Below, piece by piece: positions 25,101-34,717 of a DNA stretch of 64,000 bases (its first letter is position 1; each line of letters opens with the position of its first letter). This DNA comes from [Scytonema hofmanni] UTEX 2349 (GTDB lineage: Bacteria; Cyanobacteriota; Cyanobacteriia; Cyanobacteriales; Nostocaceae), in contig NZ_KK073768.1 of assembly GCF_000582685.1 (NCBI RefSeq), positions 3,217,403-3,281,402 of the forward strand, written 5' to 3'. A program made the position numbers and the translations under genes. Under the pieces are notes generated by a model. That model did not search any database and had not been told where the DNA came from. It saw nothing but the letters and a program-made list of their open reading frames with translations.

Positions 25101-26234
25101 CTACAGTTGTTCTAGAAATCTGAGCCACTGCTGGGCGATCGCTTCCGGCTTAAACGCTTCACTCTGCCGCTGGCTAGCTGTAATCAATTGATTGCGCCAA
25201 TCTTTTGAAGTTAGAACTTTGTAAATTGCTGTGCCTAAAGCTTCTGGATCATCTATTGGCACTAAATTTCCATATTTGCCATCTTCTAAGATGCTGCGAG
25301 GACCCCCACCAATGGCATCCGTAGAGATAACGGGTACTCCACAAGCCATCGCTTCTACCAATGCTAGGCAAAACGCTTCATCCAGTGACGACATGACAAA
25401 AACATCGGCTTTGGCAATGTTGCTCCAAGGATTAGCCACATGACCAGGTAAGCTGACACACTCCTGCAAACCTAGTTTCGCAATCACTTCCTCCAAGTGT
25501 TTTCTTTCTGGACCTTCTCCCAAAATAATCAGCTTGACTTTCAACTGGCTTCGGACTTTTGCAACCGCTTGCAAAAGCAGGGGATAGTTTTTGCGCTTCA
25601 CTAAACGCCCAAGACTAACAATCACTGGTTGGTCTTTGTGCTGAAGCCAGGGATGTTCCGGTGCTGCTTGGCTGCGGATTAAAAAATCATCGACATCTAC
25701 AGGATTCGGGATTACTGCCACACGATTGGAGGGCATGGGGATACGATCTTCCTTGAGGATGTCAAGGACACCTTGGCTAACGGTGGTTAACCCATTAGCT
25801 GTGGGATACAACAGCCTTGCTAACCAAGGCATGATTTGCATCCGTAGGTCATGCTTGTGGTCGATCGCAATATCAGAGGTGAGAGTATCTCCTTGGTAAA
25901 TCACAAATTTTGTCTGGCGCACACCAGCTAACAGCCATCCCATAATTGCAGGGATACTAATGATTGTGGGCATGGAGATTAGTACATCTGGCTTGACAGC
26001 TCTCAAAAACTTAGCTAGGGCAATGGGAGATGCCATAGACCGCTCAATACCCAGTGGCACTAATTTGACACCTTCTGGAAAAGTGATATCCTCTGCTGGT
26101 CCTTTTGAAAGGTACAAGACGTATAAGTCTGTGACTCCCAAGTTCCAAAAGCCTTTAGTCAGAGCTACTGGAAGATTTGTGAATGCTCCGCCGTCTAAAC
26201 CCCAGGTAAAGATAGCAATTGATCTCTGACTCAT
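25101..26234 (-). CDS. GT4 glycosyltransferase
   Basis: The 377-residue enzyme has the N-terminal donor/acceptor domain (FTWGLDGGAFTNLPVALTKG; DVLISMPTIISIPA) and the C-terminal GT4 domain with IVSLGRLVKRKNYPLLLQA, LIILGEGPERKHLEEV, then SSLDEAFCLALVEAMACGVPVI and GGPRSILEDGKYG. The GGGP segment after the E-x7-E loop is typical of GT4 enzymes that use UDP-N-acetylhexosamines or similar donors, but specificity cannot be read off. It lies between two further glycosyltransferase genes on the same strand. Confidence 0.88.
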   Translation of the reverse strand: MSQRSIAIFTWGLDGGAFTNLPVALTKGFWNLGVTDLYVLYLSKGPAEDITFPEGVKLVPLGIERSMASPIALAKFLRAVKPDVLISMPTIISIPAIMGWLLAGVRQTKFVIYQGDTLTSDIAIDHKHDLRMQIMPWLARLLYPTANGLTTVSQGVLDILKEDRIPMPSNRVAVIPNPVDVDDFLIRSQAAPEHPWLQHKDQPVIVSLGRLVKRKNYPLLLQAVAKVRSQLKVKLIILGEGPERKHLEEVIAKLGLQECVSLPGHVANPWSNIAKADVFVMSSLDEAFCLALVEAMACGVPVISTDAIGGGPRSILEDGKYGNLVPIDDPEALGTAIYKVLTSKDWRNQLITASQRQSEAFKPEAIAQQWLRFLEQL

Positions 26235-26344
26235 CTATTGTCCTTGTACAACGTAGTTAAACAAAATTTAAATTTGCGGAGTTAGATACACTCTTCATAA
26301 GAGAAAAAAAATAGTCCTAATCACCAATGCTTTGCTGACTTCTT

Positions 26345-27460
26345 TCATCTTTTTGAGATAAATAACCCAATCGTTCCCTTTAGAATTAATCTTGCCAGAC
26401 GCTTAAGTCCACTTTCGTGGGATATCTGATTAAACAACGCTAAAAATACAGCATTCGATAAATACTCACCTGATTGAAGTAACCATTTCAAAGGCTTGTA
26501 AACAAAAACTTTGTGAAACTGCGGATGCGCTACAAGTCGCTGGTGAATTTCCCTTCTTTCTGACTTGGTTGCACCTTGAAAGCGAGCCAACAAGTAGCGT
26601 TCGTAATAGTGCCAGGGATTAGCTTCCAGACCCGCTAGACTTTCTGCCACCTCTACACCATAAATCTTTTTGAGAAACTGCTTCTGTTCTTGGTGTACTC
26701 GTTTTGCAGTCTCGTGCTCCCGTACCAATATGTCGGTTGTGATGGAGGTAAAACTCGTAAGATTTGCACCGTGTAAGCGAAACTTACTAAGTACTTCTGA
26801 TATAGGTACTATTTCAGTGATAAAGGGAGCGAGACGGAAAATTAGACTATCAGCATTGCGCGTAAACTCTTCGTTCATTGGGAAGATTAAGTCCCCTAAC
26901 TCGCGACGGATACAAAGTGCAGAAGCGGGGGGTATGTTTTCAAATTTACCGCCATTTTCTAATCCAGATAATGCCACCCAGCCTGATGCTAAATTTTTCA
27001 GCATAGGTGTCGGTTTGATCAACTTTCCTTGACCATCAATTTGATAGACATCGTGAATGGCAAAGCCGCCCTTAGGATTAAATTGAAACGCTTCAACAAC
27101 TTTTTGTACCTTATGGGGCATCCACACATCATCTGCATCAAGTAAACAGATGATTTGACCGTTGCTTTTGCTGTAAGTTGTATTTAATGCAGAAGCTACA
27201 CCACCATTCTGCTGACGTATCAGCTTGATTCGGGAGTCTTTCTGGACATAAGTTTCGATGACTTCACAGGAGTTATCTTTAGAGCCGTCATCACAAACGA
27301 TCGCTTCCCAATTTGGGTAGGTCTGAGAAAGTACACTCTCTAAAGTTTCCCCAATGTACTTTTCGTAGTTATAGTTGGCAATCAGTATTGAAACTAAAGG
27401 CAATTCTTTTAGTTGGGGAAGTTTGAGTGGTTGTAGCTTTTCGGTTTGCAGTTCTTGCAT
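26345..27460 (-). CDS. GT2 glycosyltransferase
   Basis: The 371-residue enzyme has a GT-A fold in its first 230 residues: VSILIANYNYEKYIGETLES, WEAIVCDDGSKDNS with the DDGS motif, and the D-x-D-type pair in ICLLDADDVWMPHKV. The C-terminal 140 residues are helical and include amphipathic segments, perhaps for membrane contact. It would add a sugar to the growing repeat unit. It is the first gene of the left block of the locus and is divergent from the beta-helix gene. Confidence 0.88.
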   Translation of the reverse strand: MQELQTEKLQPLKLPQLKELPLVSILIANYNYEKYIGETLESVLSQTYPNWEAIVCDDGSKDNSCEVIETYVQKDSRIKLIRQQNGGVASALNTTYSKSNGQIICLLDADDVWMPHKVQKVVEAFQFNPKGGFAIHDVYQIDGQGKLIKPTPMLKNLASGWVALSGLENGGKFENIPPASALCIRRELGDLIFPMNEEFTRNADSLIFRLAPFITEIVPISEVLSKFRLHGANLTSFTSITTDILVREHETAKRVHQEQKQFLKKIYGVEVAESLAGLEANPWHYYERYLLARFQGATKSERREIHQRLVAHPQFHKVFVYKPLKWLLQSGEYLSNAVFLALFNQISHESGLKRLARLILKGTIGLFISKR

Positions 27461-27981
27461 ATATTCATCCTTAACTTTATACTCGGCACATTCTTAAACC
27501 AACACAAGTTGGAAAAATTTTCAATTTTCACTTTAAAAATAAGTCATCTCATTCGCACTAAAAGACCTAAAAACGTGTTTTACCGTAGTTTCCCTTAAAC
27601 GATGCTGTCATAGTTTTTCGGCACATTGGCACACATTCCGGAAATTTTAATTAGCAAATCTACTGAAAAACATCATTAATTTAATAAGAAAGTGCCGTAA
27701 TAGCTGTGTAGTTTGGCTTTGAGCTATGTAAAAAAAAGCTAATTTTTGCAAAAATCATGTAATTAATTTATAAAGATTTGATTTCTTCCGGATATAGTTG
27801 CATAGGCTTGAGTAATATATGCAGAATTTTTTTACCAATTAAGCTGAGTGCTAAGTGCAGTTCCCAAAAGCTGCAAGATGTAAGTTTAACATGCGTAGAT
27901 TCCACAAAAATCACCCGTCTTTAGTTACAGTGGAGGCGGGAGAGCATCAAAATAAGTTCTGTAGCAAGAAACGAGGTCGTT
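27461..27981. promoter_or_regulatory. Divergent regulatory stretch between polysaccharide genes
   Basis: The 521-bp AT-rich stretch separates the minus-strand GT2 gene from the plus-strand beta-helix gene, so it must hold both promoters. The segment 27635-27665 is identical at 26 of 31 positions to 47895-47925, which lies in the same orientation upstream of the wzm-like gene. The last 50 bp before the beta-helix gene (27935-27981) resemble the leader of its paralogue at 31006: both contain TCAAAATAAGTT and a GAGG ribosome-binding site. Confidence 0.5.
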
Positions 27982-30054
27982 ATGACAAAGATTAAGCGCA
28001 GAAGGAAAGTCTCCTCTATGCTTGCCATCATCTCTGGGATAATACTACTTTCTTTTGTGTTTGCTGTGACAAACCCTAGACTTTCTTCTGTGTCGGGGAT
28101 TTTTGCGGACAAGTCTCTAGTAAGAGCGAAGAATCCATGCGTTATTGCTACTACCCCGACACAGGATAAGCTCTTTCCCGATAATTTAGTGGTTAACGTT
28201 AAGACCCGCTATGCAGCAAAGGGAGATGGTGTTACAGATGATACTCAAGCACTTCTAACGGCGATGCGCGAGAATGTAGGGAAAAACAAAATTCTCTACT
28301 TCCCTCAAGGGACATATCTTGTCAGCGATCGCCTTGAATGGAAAGACACGAACGGTAAATGGCAATCGCAGCTATGGCTCCAAGGACAAAACCGTGCCAC
28401 CACTATTATTCGGTTGAAGGACAATGCACCTGGTTACAACTCTACTAACAACCCTAAAGCAGTAGTCTATACTGCGTCGGGACTTTATGTAGAGCAGCCT
28501 AACGGCGGCGGAAAAGACTATCCAGCTAAAGGAGAGGGTAACGAGGCGTTTGCAAACTACATTGAAGACCTGACAATTGACACTGGTAATAACCGTGGAG
28601 CGATCGCACTCGATTATTTAGCCAACAACATCGGTGCGGTTCGCAATGTCACACTTCAAGGGAGAGGACTCGTCGGTCTTGACATGACTCGAAAGTGGAT
28701 TGGTCCGGCTCTGATCAAGAACGTCTTTGTCCAAGGCTTTGACTCTGGAATTCGGATTGGGAGTCAGGTCAACGGTATTACTCTTGAGCATATTAATCTT
28801 TGCAATCAGAAAACTGTTGGTTTAGAGAATTTAGGGAATGTTGTAGCTATCCGAAACCTCTCAAGCAGCAATAGTGTTCCAGCGGTACGCAATACCAACA
28901 ACACGAGCCTTATTACCCTTCTCGATGCGGATCTTCGTGGCAGCAGTGACTCGGTAAGTGCTATTGAGAACAATAGCCGTATGTTTGCTCGGAATGTCCG
29001 CTCATCTGGTTATCGGTCAGCAATTATGCAAGATAATAAGGTCGTAAAGGGGACAAAGATCAGGGAGTTTACCTCGTTTGCTCCTTTTACTTTGTTTAAA
29101 TCTTCCGCAAAGACCTCTCTCAATCTTCCGATTAAGGAGCCGCCAAGCTTTCATGATAACAAGCTCTCAAACTGGGTAAACGTTGAGGATTTTGGTGCAA
29201 AAGGGAAAAACCCCGATGGAAGCGATGAATGGGGGGACGATACAGTGGCAATTCAAAAAGCGATGGACTCAGGAAAATCCACTGTCTATATTCCGCCGGG
29301 TCGCTACTTTGTCAGTGATACCTTACACGTCAGGGGAAAGGTTCGCAAAATCTTTGCGATGGGTGCTACATTTTCTCCTGGTGGGACAGCTTTTGGAGAT
29401 ATCAATAATCCGAAACCGTTCTTTCGGATTGAGGATGGAACAGCACCTGATGTGACCATTGAACATGTTAGTGTTTTAAATCTTGTTCAACAAGCCCCAC
29501 CACAAGCTGGACTTATTGGTTTTGAACAAGCCACCTCCCGAACACTATTTTTGAAAGATGTGACCTGCTGCTCATTAAGACCCAATGATCAGAAGTATGT
29601 ATTTCGGAACAAGCCAAGAGCCGGAAAGCTATTTATTGAAGATGTATCCGCTGAAAGTTGGCAATTTGAACATCCTCAACAGGTATGGGCACGTCAGCTT
29701 AACCCTGAAGGTAGTAATAAAAAGATATTTAATAACGGTGGCAAGCTCTGGGTGTTAGGTTTGAAGACTGAAGGAGGTAATGTCAACACTGTTATCCATA
29801 CGAAAGGAGGTGGTGTCAGCGAGTTATTGGGAGCGCTGTTGTACGTGACCGGGAACGTGCCATCAAATGCGATCGCTTTTATCAATGACAACTCTCAAGT
29901 TGCACTCTCTTATGCCACTATTAGCTACGGAGCCAACGACTTCCAGATTCATGTTCAAGAAACACGAGGGTTTAAGCGTTTTCAACTCACTCGCAATCGG
30001 CTGCTTGGGCATGGTAATGGGCGTGCGGTGCCACTTTATGTAGGAAAGCAGTGA
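27982..30054 (+). CDS. Secreted beta-helix protein, pectate-lyase-3 superfamily
   Basis: The 690-residue protein begins with a signal segment (KIKRRRKVSSM, then a hydrophobic stretch to about 33). It has two pectate-lyase-3 type starts: VVNVKTRYAAKGDGVTDDTQ (about 70-90) and WVNVEDFGAKGKNPDG (about 397-412) followed by DDTVAIQKAMDSGKSTVYIP. Each begins a right-handed beta-helix with GxY-type turns (FPQGTYLVSDRLEW, IPPGRYFVSDTL). Enzymes of this fold cleave or epimerise acidic polysaccharides. Inside an exopolysaccharide locus it probably trims or modifies the product; the exact activity is unknown. A close paralogue lies 0.95 kb downstream. A GAGG ribosome-binding site precedes the ATG. Confidence 0.82.
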   Translation: MTKIKRRRKVSSMLAIISGIILLSFVFAVTNPRLSSVSGIFADKSLVRAKNPCVIATTPTQDKLFPDNLVVNVKTRYAAKGDGVTDDTQALLTAMRENVGKNKILYFPQGTYLVSDRLEWKDTNGKWQSQLWLQGQNRATTIIRLKDNAPGYNSTNNPKAVVYTASGLYVEQPNGGGKDYPAKGEGNEAFANYIEDLTIDTGNNRGAIALDYLANNIGAVRNVTLQGRGLVGLDMTRKWIGPALIKNVFVQGFDSGIRIGSQVNGITLEHINLCNQKTVGLENLGNVVAIRNLSSSNSVPAVRNTNNTSLITLLDADLRGSSDSVSAIENNSRMFARNVRSSGYRSAIMQDNKVVKGTKIREFTSFAPFTLFKSSAKTSLNLPIKEPPSFHDNKLSNWVNVEDFGAKGKNPDGSDEWGDDTVAIQKAMDSGKSTVYIPPGRYFVSDTLHVRGKVRKIFAMGATFSPGGTAFGDINNPKPFFRIEDGTAPDVTIEHVSVLNLVQQAPPQAGLIGFEQATSRTLFLKDVTCCSLRPNDQKYVFRNKPRAGKLFIEDVSAESWQFEHPQQVWARQLNPEGSNKKIFNNGGKLWVLGLKTEGGNVNTVIHTKGGGVSELLGALLYVTGNVPSNAIAFINDNSQVALSYATISYGANDFQIHVQETRGFKRFQLTRNRLLGHGNGRAVPLYVGKQ

Positions 30055-31005
30055 AGGAAATTTCTAATCAAGAATTTTCAATTGCCTTGAGCAACTTTGG
30101 AACTCACCAAAAAAAAATCCACATACCATTTTGACAAAAAAGTATGTTCGCGCTGTGTATTTGAAGAAGGATAAACAATAAAAAACTTGTCAACGGTCAA
30201 TCCTTCTCGATTTGCAAAGCCGTAAGCAATGTTCATACATTTATAGGATACAAGCCTATAAGCCCCTCAATTTGTTGATGGGGTTTACAAGAAAGGCAGA
30301 AGTTCGAGGGCAGAAGGCAGAAGGTTACGAGTATCAATTAAAACTTTAGTTCTGGGTTTAAAGCTAAAGCCCAGTTTAAACAAATAATTATACCGAGACT
30401 GCTTGCACTTCCGGTATAAAACGTCCTTGTTTCAATCCCACTATGAGTAAGGGTGGGTTGCCTTCTGCCTTCTGCCTCCTGCCTTCTGCCTTCTGAATTC
30501 ATACTTCAGATGACCCGATCTAAAATTGGCGATCGCTAAAAAAAGCCTAACCCATAATAGTAAGTAGATTCCACAACATAATTGATGTGATTTGTGTTAA
30601 TTTTACATGTAGCTGTTGCTTTTCTTCAGCGGTCATTAACCTGATCTAAGTGAATCCTGTGTATTTACCATACTGCAACTATTGAGTATTTTTGCAGAAG
30701 TGATATGTTCCCGCTGTGTGCTTTAATTTTAGTCTAGGTGCAAAAAGCAAGTATTCAGCCTGAATATTTTGATCTACCGTTGAGCGCACACAAATATTCC
30801 CAGTCATCCTCAAATCTTTGCCAAGATGAAACTCTATGGTCTATCTAAGATAGGCTCAATATTTGGTTTCATTGGACAGATATTTGGTTTAGCGACTGCG
30901 CCCAAGAAATGAATAGTTCTCGGTGATGGACGAATCCCCACCTCTAGTGAAAAGAGGAGACGCTTAAGCGTCAAAATAAGTTCCCTATTAAGAAGCGAGG
31001 TAGTT
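30055..31005. other. Gene-free stretch between beta-helix paralogues
   Basis: I see no gene in these 950 bp. An inverted repeat of GGCAGAAGGCAGAAGG (30309-30324) and CCTTCTGCCTTCTGCC (30461-30476) encloses 136 bp and looks like a small mobile or hairpin element. The last 80 bp carry a small hairpin (CCTCT...AGAGG near 30940-30960), the palindrome ACGCTTAAGCGT near 30969, and the leader shared with the upstream paralogue. Confidence 0.5.
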
Positions 31006-31347
31006 GTGACAAAGTTTAAACGCAGAAAGAAGATATTGTCTAAACTTTCGAGCATGTGTGGGATAACAGAACTTTCTTCTGTTGCTGATGTAAATGAACC
31101 TACTCCTACCAAGGTAGTTGTGACAAAGTTTAAGCGTAGAAAAAAGATATTGTCTAAACTTTCGAGCATGTGTGGGATAACAGAACTTTCTTCTGTTGCT
31201 GAGGTTAACGAACCTACTCCTACCAAGGTAGTTGTGACAAAGTTTAAGCGCAGAAAGAAGACATTTTCTAAACTTTCCATCATGTGTGGGATAGCAGTAT
31301 TTTCTCCTATTGCTGGGGTTAACAAACCTACACTGAGTGCAAACATC
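31006..31347 (+). repeat. Three tandem 114-bp copies of a start region
   Basis: Copies begin at 31006, 31120 and 31234, exactly 114 bp apart. Copies 1 and 2 are nearly identical; copy 3 diverges after its first 40 bp. Each starts GTGACAAAGTTTAA and encodes a basic, Ser-rich signal-like segment. The period is a multiple of three, so the frame is kept throughout. Confidence 0.9.
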
Positions 31348-33312
31348 CCCTCTCAATTAGGGCTTTCTGAGAAGGTTGCTGTCAACTCAGCAGAAAATAG
31401 ATGTGTCGTCACCGCCAATACTTCGGAGGATAAGCTTTTTCCCGAAAATATGGTGATTAATGTTAAGACACAGTATGGAGCCAAAGGCGATGGAGTCACA
31501 GATGATACTCCCGCAATCCAAAGGGCGATTCGAGAGAACGTAGGTACAAACAGAGTTGTCTATTTCCCTCAAGGGACTTACCTTGTGAGCGATCGCCTGG
31601 AGTGGAAAGACACGAACGGTAAATGGCAATCACAGCTAAGGCTTCAAGGACAAAACCGCACCAACACTATTATCCGGTTGAAGGACAATGCACCTAGTTA
31701 CAACGATCCTAGCAACCCGAAAGCAGTAGTCTATACCGCGTCGGGACTCTATACGACAGATGCTTACGCCGGAGCAAAGGACTATTTCGGAAAGGGGGAG
31801 GGGAACGAGGCATTTGCAAACTACATTGAAGACCTGACGATTGACACTGGTAATAATCGTGGAGCGATCGCACTCGATTATTTAGCCAACAACATGGGTG
31901 CGGTTCGCAATGTCACACTTCGCGGTCAAGGACTTGTCGGGCTTGAGATAACTCGAAAGTGGATTGGTCCTGCTCTAGTCAAGAACGTCGTTGTGGAAGG
32001 CTTTGATCATGGTATTCGTATTGCGGGCGAGGTCAACGGTATGACTCTCGAACACATTAGTCTTTGCAACCAGAAAACTGTCGGTTTAGAGAATGCGGGA
32101 AATATTGTAGCAATACGAGACCTCTGGAGCAGCAATAGTGTGCCGGCGATACGCAATACAGGCATGACGGGTCTTATGACCCTAATCGATGCCGAGCTTT
32201 ATGGCAATAATCCCTTGGTAAGTGCTATTGAGAGCAATAGCCGTATGTTTGCCCGGAATGTCAGTTCATCGGGTTATCTGTCTGCAATTATGCAAGATAA
32301 CAAGGTCTTGCAGGAAGCTACGGTAAAGGAATATACCTCGAACACTCCTTTTACTTTGTTTGGGACTTCCGCAAAGACCTCTCTCAATCTTCCAGTCGAG
32401 GAACCGCCAGACTTTCATGATAATAATCTCTCAAACTGGGCAAACGTTGAGGATTATGGTGCAAGAGGGAAAGCAGCAAATGGTGGCGATGATTGGGGCG
32501 ATGATACGGCTGCAATTCAAAACGCCCTCGACTCAGGAAAATCCACCGTTTACATTCCACCTGGTCGCTACTATATCAGTGATACCCTACGCGTCAGGGG
32601 AAATGTTCGCAAAATCATTGCGATGAATGCTACGCTTTCTCCTGGTGGAAGAGCCTTTGGGGATGCAAACAATCCCAAACCATTCTTTCGGATTGAGGAT
32701 GGAGCAGCGCCTGACGTGACTATTGAACGTGTTGGTATCACAAATATTACTCCAGATGCCTCACCTGGATTGATTGGTTTTGAACAAGCTACTTCCCGAA
32801 CACTGTTTTTGAAGGATATGGGCTGCTGCTCATGGAGAACCACCGACCAGAAGTATGTGTTTCGGAACACCCCAGGAGCCGGAAAGCTCTTCGTTGAGAA
32901 TGTATCTGCTGAAACTTGGCGCTTTGAGCATCCGCAACAAGTATGGATGCGTCAGATTAATCCTGAGGGTAGTAATGAGAAGATATTCAATAATGGCGGG
33001 AAGCTTTGGGTGTTAGGTCTTAAAACCGAAGGAGGTAATGTCAACACTGTGATCCATACCAAAGGAGGTGGTGCAAGCGAGTTATTGGGAGCGCTCTTGT
33101 ACGTGACTGAAAGTGTGTCACCTAATGAGATCGCTTTTATCAATGACAATTCTTGGGTTGCACTCTCTTATGCCACAAGAAAGTATGGAGCTAACGATTT
33201 CCAGATTCAGGTTCAAGACACACAGGGATCTCAAAGTCGTAAACTCACTCGCGATCAGGTTTTCCAATACACTAATGGTAGTACAGTGCCGCTCTACGTA
33301 GGAGGGCAGTGA
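31006..33312 (+). CDS. Secreted beta-helix protein, paralogue with triplicated N-terminus
   Basis: The 768-residue protein matches the gene at 27982 along its length, including VINVKTQYGAKGDGVTDDTP and WANVEDYGARGKAANGGDD, so it has the same double pectate-lyase-3 beta-helix. Its first 114 residues are three tandem copies of a 38-residue unit starting TKFKRRKK; each copy retains a GTG ACA AAG start-like sequence with an AGG upstream. Translation may start at 31006, 31120 or 31234. Only the third copy has a clearly hydrophobic signal core (LSIMCGIAVFSPIAG). The role is presumably modification or cleavage of surface polysaccharide. The leader resembles that of the first paralogue. Confidence 0.8.
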   Translation: MTKFKRRKKILSKLSSMCGITELSSVADVNEPTPTKVVVTKFKRRKKILSKLSSMCGITELSSVAEVNEPTPTKVVVTKFKRRKKTFSKLSIMCGIAVFSPIAGVNKPTLSANIPSQLGLSEKVAVNSAENRCVVTANTSEDKLFPENMVINVKTQYGAKGDGVTDDTPAIQRAIRENVGTNRVVYFPQGTYLVSDRLEWKDTNGKWQSQLRLQGQNRTNTIIRLKDNAPSYNDPSNPKAVVYTASGLYTTDAYAGAKDYFGKGEGNEAFANYIEDLTIDTGNNRGAIALDYLANNMGAVRNVTLRGQGLVGLEITRKWIGPALVKNVVVEGFDHGIRIAGEVNGMTLEHISLCNQKTVGLENAGNIVAIRDLWSSNSVPAIRNTGMTGLMTLIDAELYGNNPLVSAIESNSRMFARNVSSSGYLSAIMQDNKVLQEATVKEYTSNTPFTLFGTSAKTSLNLPVEEPPDFHDNNLSNWANVEDYGARGKAANGGDDWGDDTAAIQNALDSGKSTVYIPPGRYYISDTLRVRGNVRKIIAMNATLSPGGRAFGDANNPKPFFRIEDGAAPDVTIERVGITNITPDASPGLIGFEQATSRTLFLKDMGCCSWRTTDQKYVFRNTPGAGKLFVENVSAETWRFEHPQQVWMRQINPEGSNEKIFNNGGKLWVLGLKTEGGNVNTVIHTKGGGASELLGALLYVTESVSPNEIAFINDNSWVALSYATRKYGANDFQIQVQDTQGSQSRKLTRDQVFQYTNGSTVPLYVGGQ

Positions 33313-33379
33313 GGGAAAATTAGGGGTTTGAGAGTCGTAGTTTTAATCACAAATTCTCGTTAAAAACCTCTTTCCCCCC

Positions 33380-33428
33380 AGTCTAGAAGACTGGAGCTAT
33401 ACAAACAAAGCCCGCGTAGGCGGGCTTT
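33380..33428. terminator. Double hairpin between convergent genes
   Basis: CAGTCT/AGACTG (33380-33394) is followed by the stem AAAGCCCGC/GCGGGCTTT (33407-33428) with a four-base loop. The second stem ends in TTT, so it can act in both directions between the beta-helix gene and glf, which converge here. Similar sequence at 17504-17684 shows it is also part of a dispersed repeat. Confidence 0.45.
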
Positions 33429-33498
33429 GAATAAGGTGCATTAAAAGCTGGGTTCTGGTGTGTAAATCCTGATTGATCTACCTCCTAACCTGTTAGAC

Positions 33499-34620
33499 TT
33501 ACTGCGCCACTTCTTTCTCAAATAAGCCCAATGCCCGCAGCACTGCTTGATCCATGTCGTAGTACTTGTAATCTGCAAGTCGCCCTGCAAACAGTACACT
33601 GCCGTTGAGTTTCTCTATTTCTTTAAGGTAAAGGTCTAGACGCCCACGGTTATCCTCATTGAGGATGGGGTAATAGGGGTCGTTTTTCCCTGGTACATAA
33701 GCTTGGGGATATTCCATCACCAAAGTGGTTTTGGGTGAGGTTTGTCCTGATAGATATTTCTGCTCAGTGATGCGGGTGATGTCGTAATCGTTAGGATAGT
33801 TGACTGTACCAACTTCTTGATACTGCTCTTGATCCAAAGTCTCAAATTGAAAGCGCAGGCTACGGTAGGGCAACTCACCGTACATATAATCAAAGAAGGC
33901 ATCAATCGGACCAGTGCAGAGTATCCGGTTAAATTGAATGTCGTTGATAATTTCGCGGTAATCTGTGTTCAGAAGCACCTTAATGTTGGGGTGATCGAGC
34001 ATTTTGTGGAACATTTCGGTGTAACCAAGCTTGGGCATAGCTTGGTAAGGGTCTTGAAAATAACGGTCATCCCGACTGATGTAGACTGGAACACGCCCTG
34101 TAACTCCCCGATCTAGTTCTTCTGGTTTCACACCCCACTGCTTCATGGTGTAGCGGAGAAAGACATTTTCATAGATGTACTCGGCTAGAAAAGTTAAGTC
34201 ACCACTAGCACTTTCACGCAGTTTTAAAATCGGTACTTTGACCCCAAAACCAAAGTTTTCTAGAAGTAAATTCTCTAGCTTCTCTGCATATTTTGGCGGA
34301 AAAAGAGCATAAAGGGAATTGAGATTAAAAGGGATGGGGACTTTCTTGCCTTCAACTACTCCTAGTACATGGTGATAGTAATGTCTCCAATCAGTAAATT
34401 GAGATAGGTAATCCCAAACTTTTTTAGATTTGGTGTGGAAGATATGGGGACCGTATTTGTGGATTAAAATTCCATGCTCGTTGTAGTAGTCGTAAGCATT
34501 GCCACCGATGTGGTTTCGCTGTTCTACAATTAGCACTCTTTGTCCTAACTGATTAGCAATTCTTTCAGCCATAACGCAAGCTGAATAGCCTGCTCCAATA
34601 ATTAACCAATCAAATTTCAT
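33499..34620 (-). CDS. glf: UDP-galactopyranose mutase
   Basis: The 373-residue flavoprotein starts with the FAD-binding motif WLIIGAGYSACVMAERIA and has the family segments IGGNAYDYYNEHGILIHKYG, PHIFHTKSKKVWDYL and FAGRLADYKYYDMDQAVLRA (in parts). It interconverts UDP-galactopyranose and UDP-galactofuranose, the donor for galactofuranose units in bacterial polysaccharides. Its presence predicts galactofuranose in this organism's surface polymer. It is encoded next to a double glycosyltransferase, one domain of which may use this donor; that link is inference. Confidence 0.96.
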   Translation of the reverse strand: MKFDWLIIGAGYSACVMAERIANQLGQRVLIVEQRNHIGGNAYDYYNEHGILIHKYGPHIFHTKSKKVWDYLSQFTDWRHYYHHVLGVVEGKKVPIPFNLNSLYALFPPKYAEKLENLLLENFGFGVKVPILKLRESASGDLTFLAEYIYENVFLRYTMKQWGVKPEELDRGVTGRVPVYISRDDRYFQDPYQAMPKLGYTEMFHKMLDHPNIKVLLNTDYREIINDIQFNRILCTGPIDAFFDYMYGELPYRSLRFQFETLDQEQYQEVGTVNYPNDYDITRITEQKYLSGQTSPKTTLVMEYPQAYVPGKNDPYYPILNEDNRGRLDLYLKEIEKLNGSVLFAGRLADYKYYDMDQAVLRALGLFEKEVAQ

Positions 34621-34717
34621 TTGGCTTCTCTTTTATTTATGTTACGTAAAGTATTAGAGTGCAGGTCTTGCTTACAGCCAGTTTGATACCTTTATCAAAA
34701 AGATTAAATTTGATAAA

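Noticed and set aside
30428..30460. GTTTCAATCCC-like string resembling a cyanobacterial CRISPR repeat
   Set aside because: Only one copy, no spacer array, no cas genes in the window.
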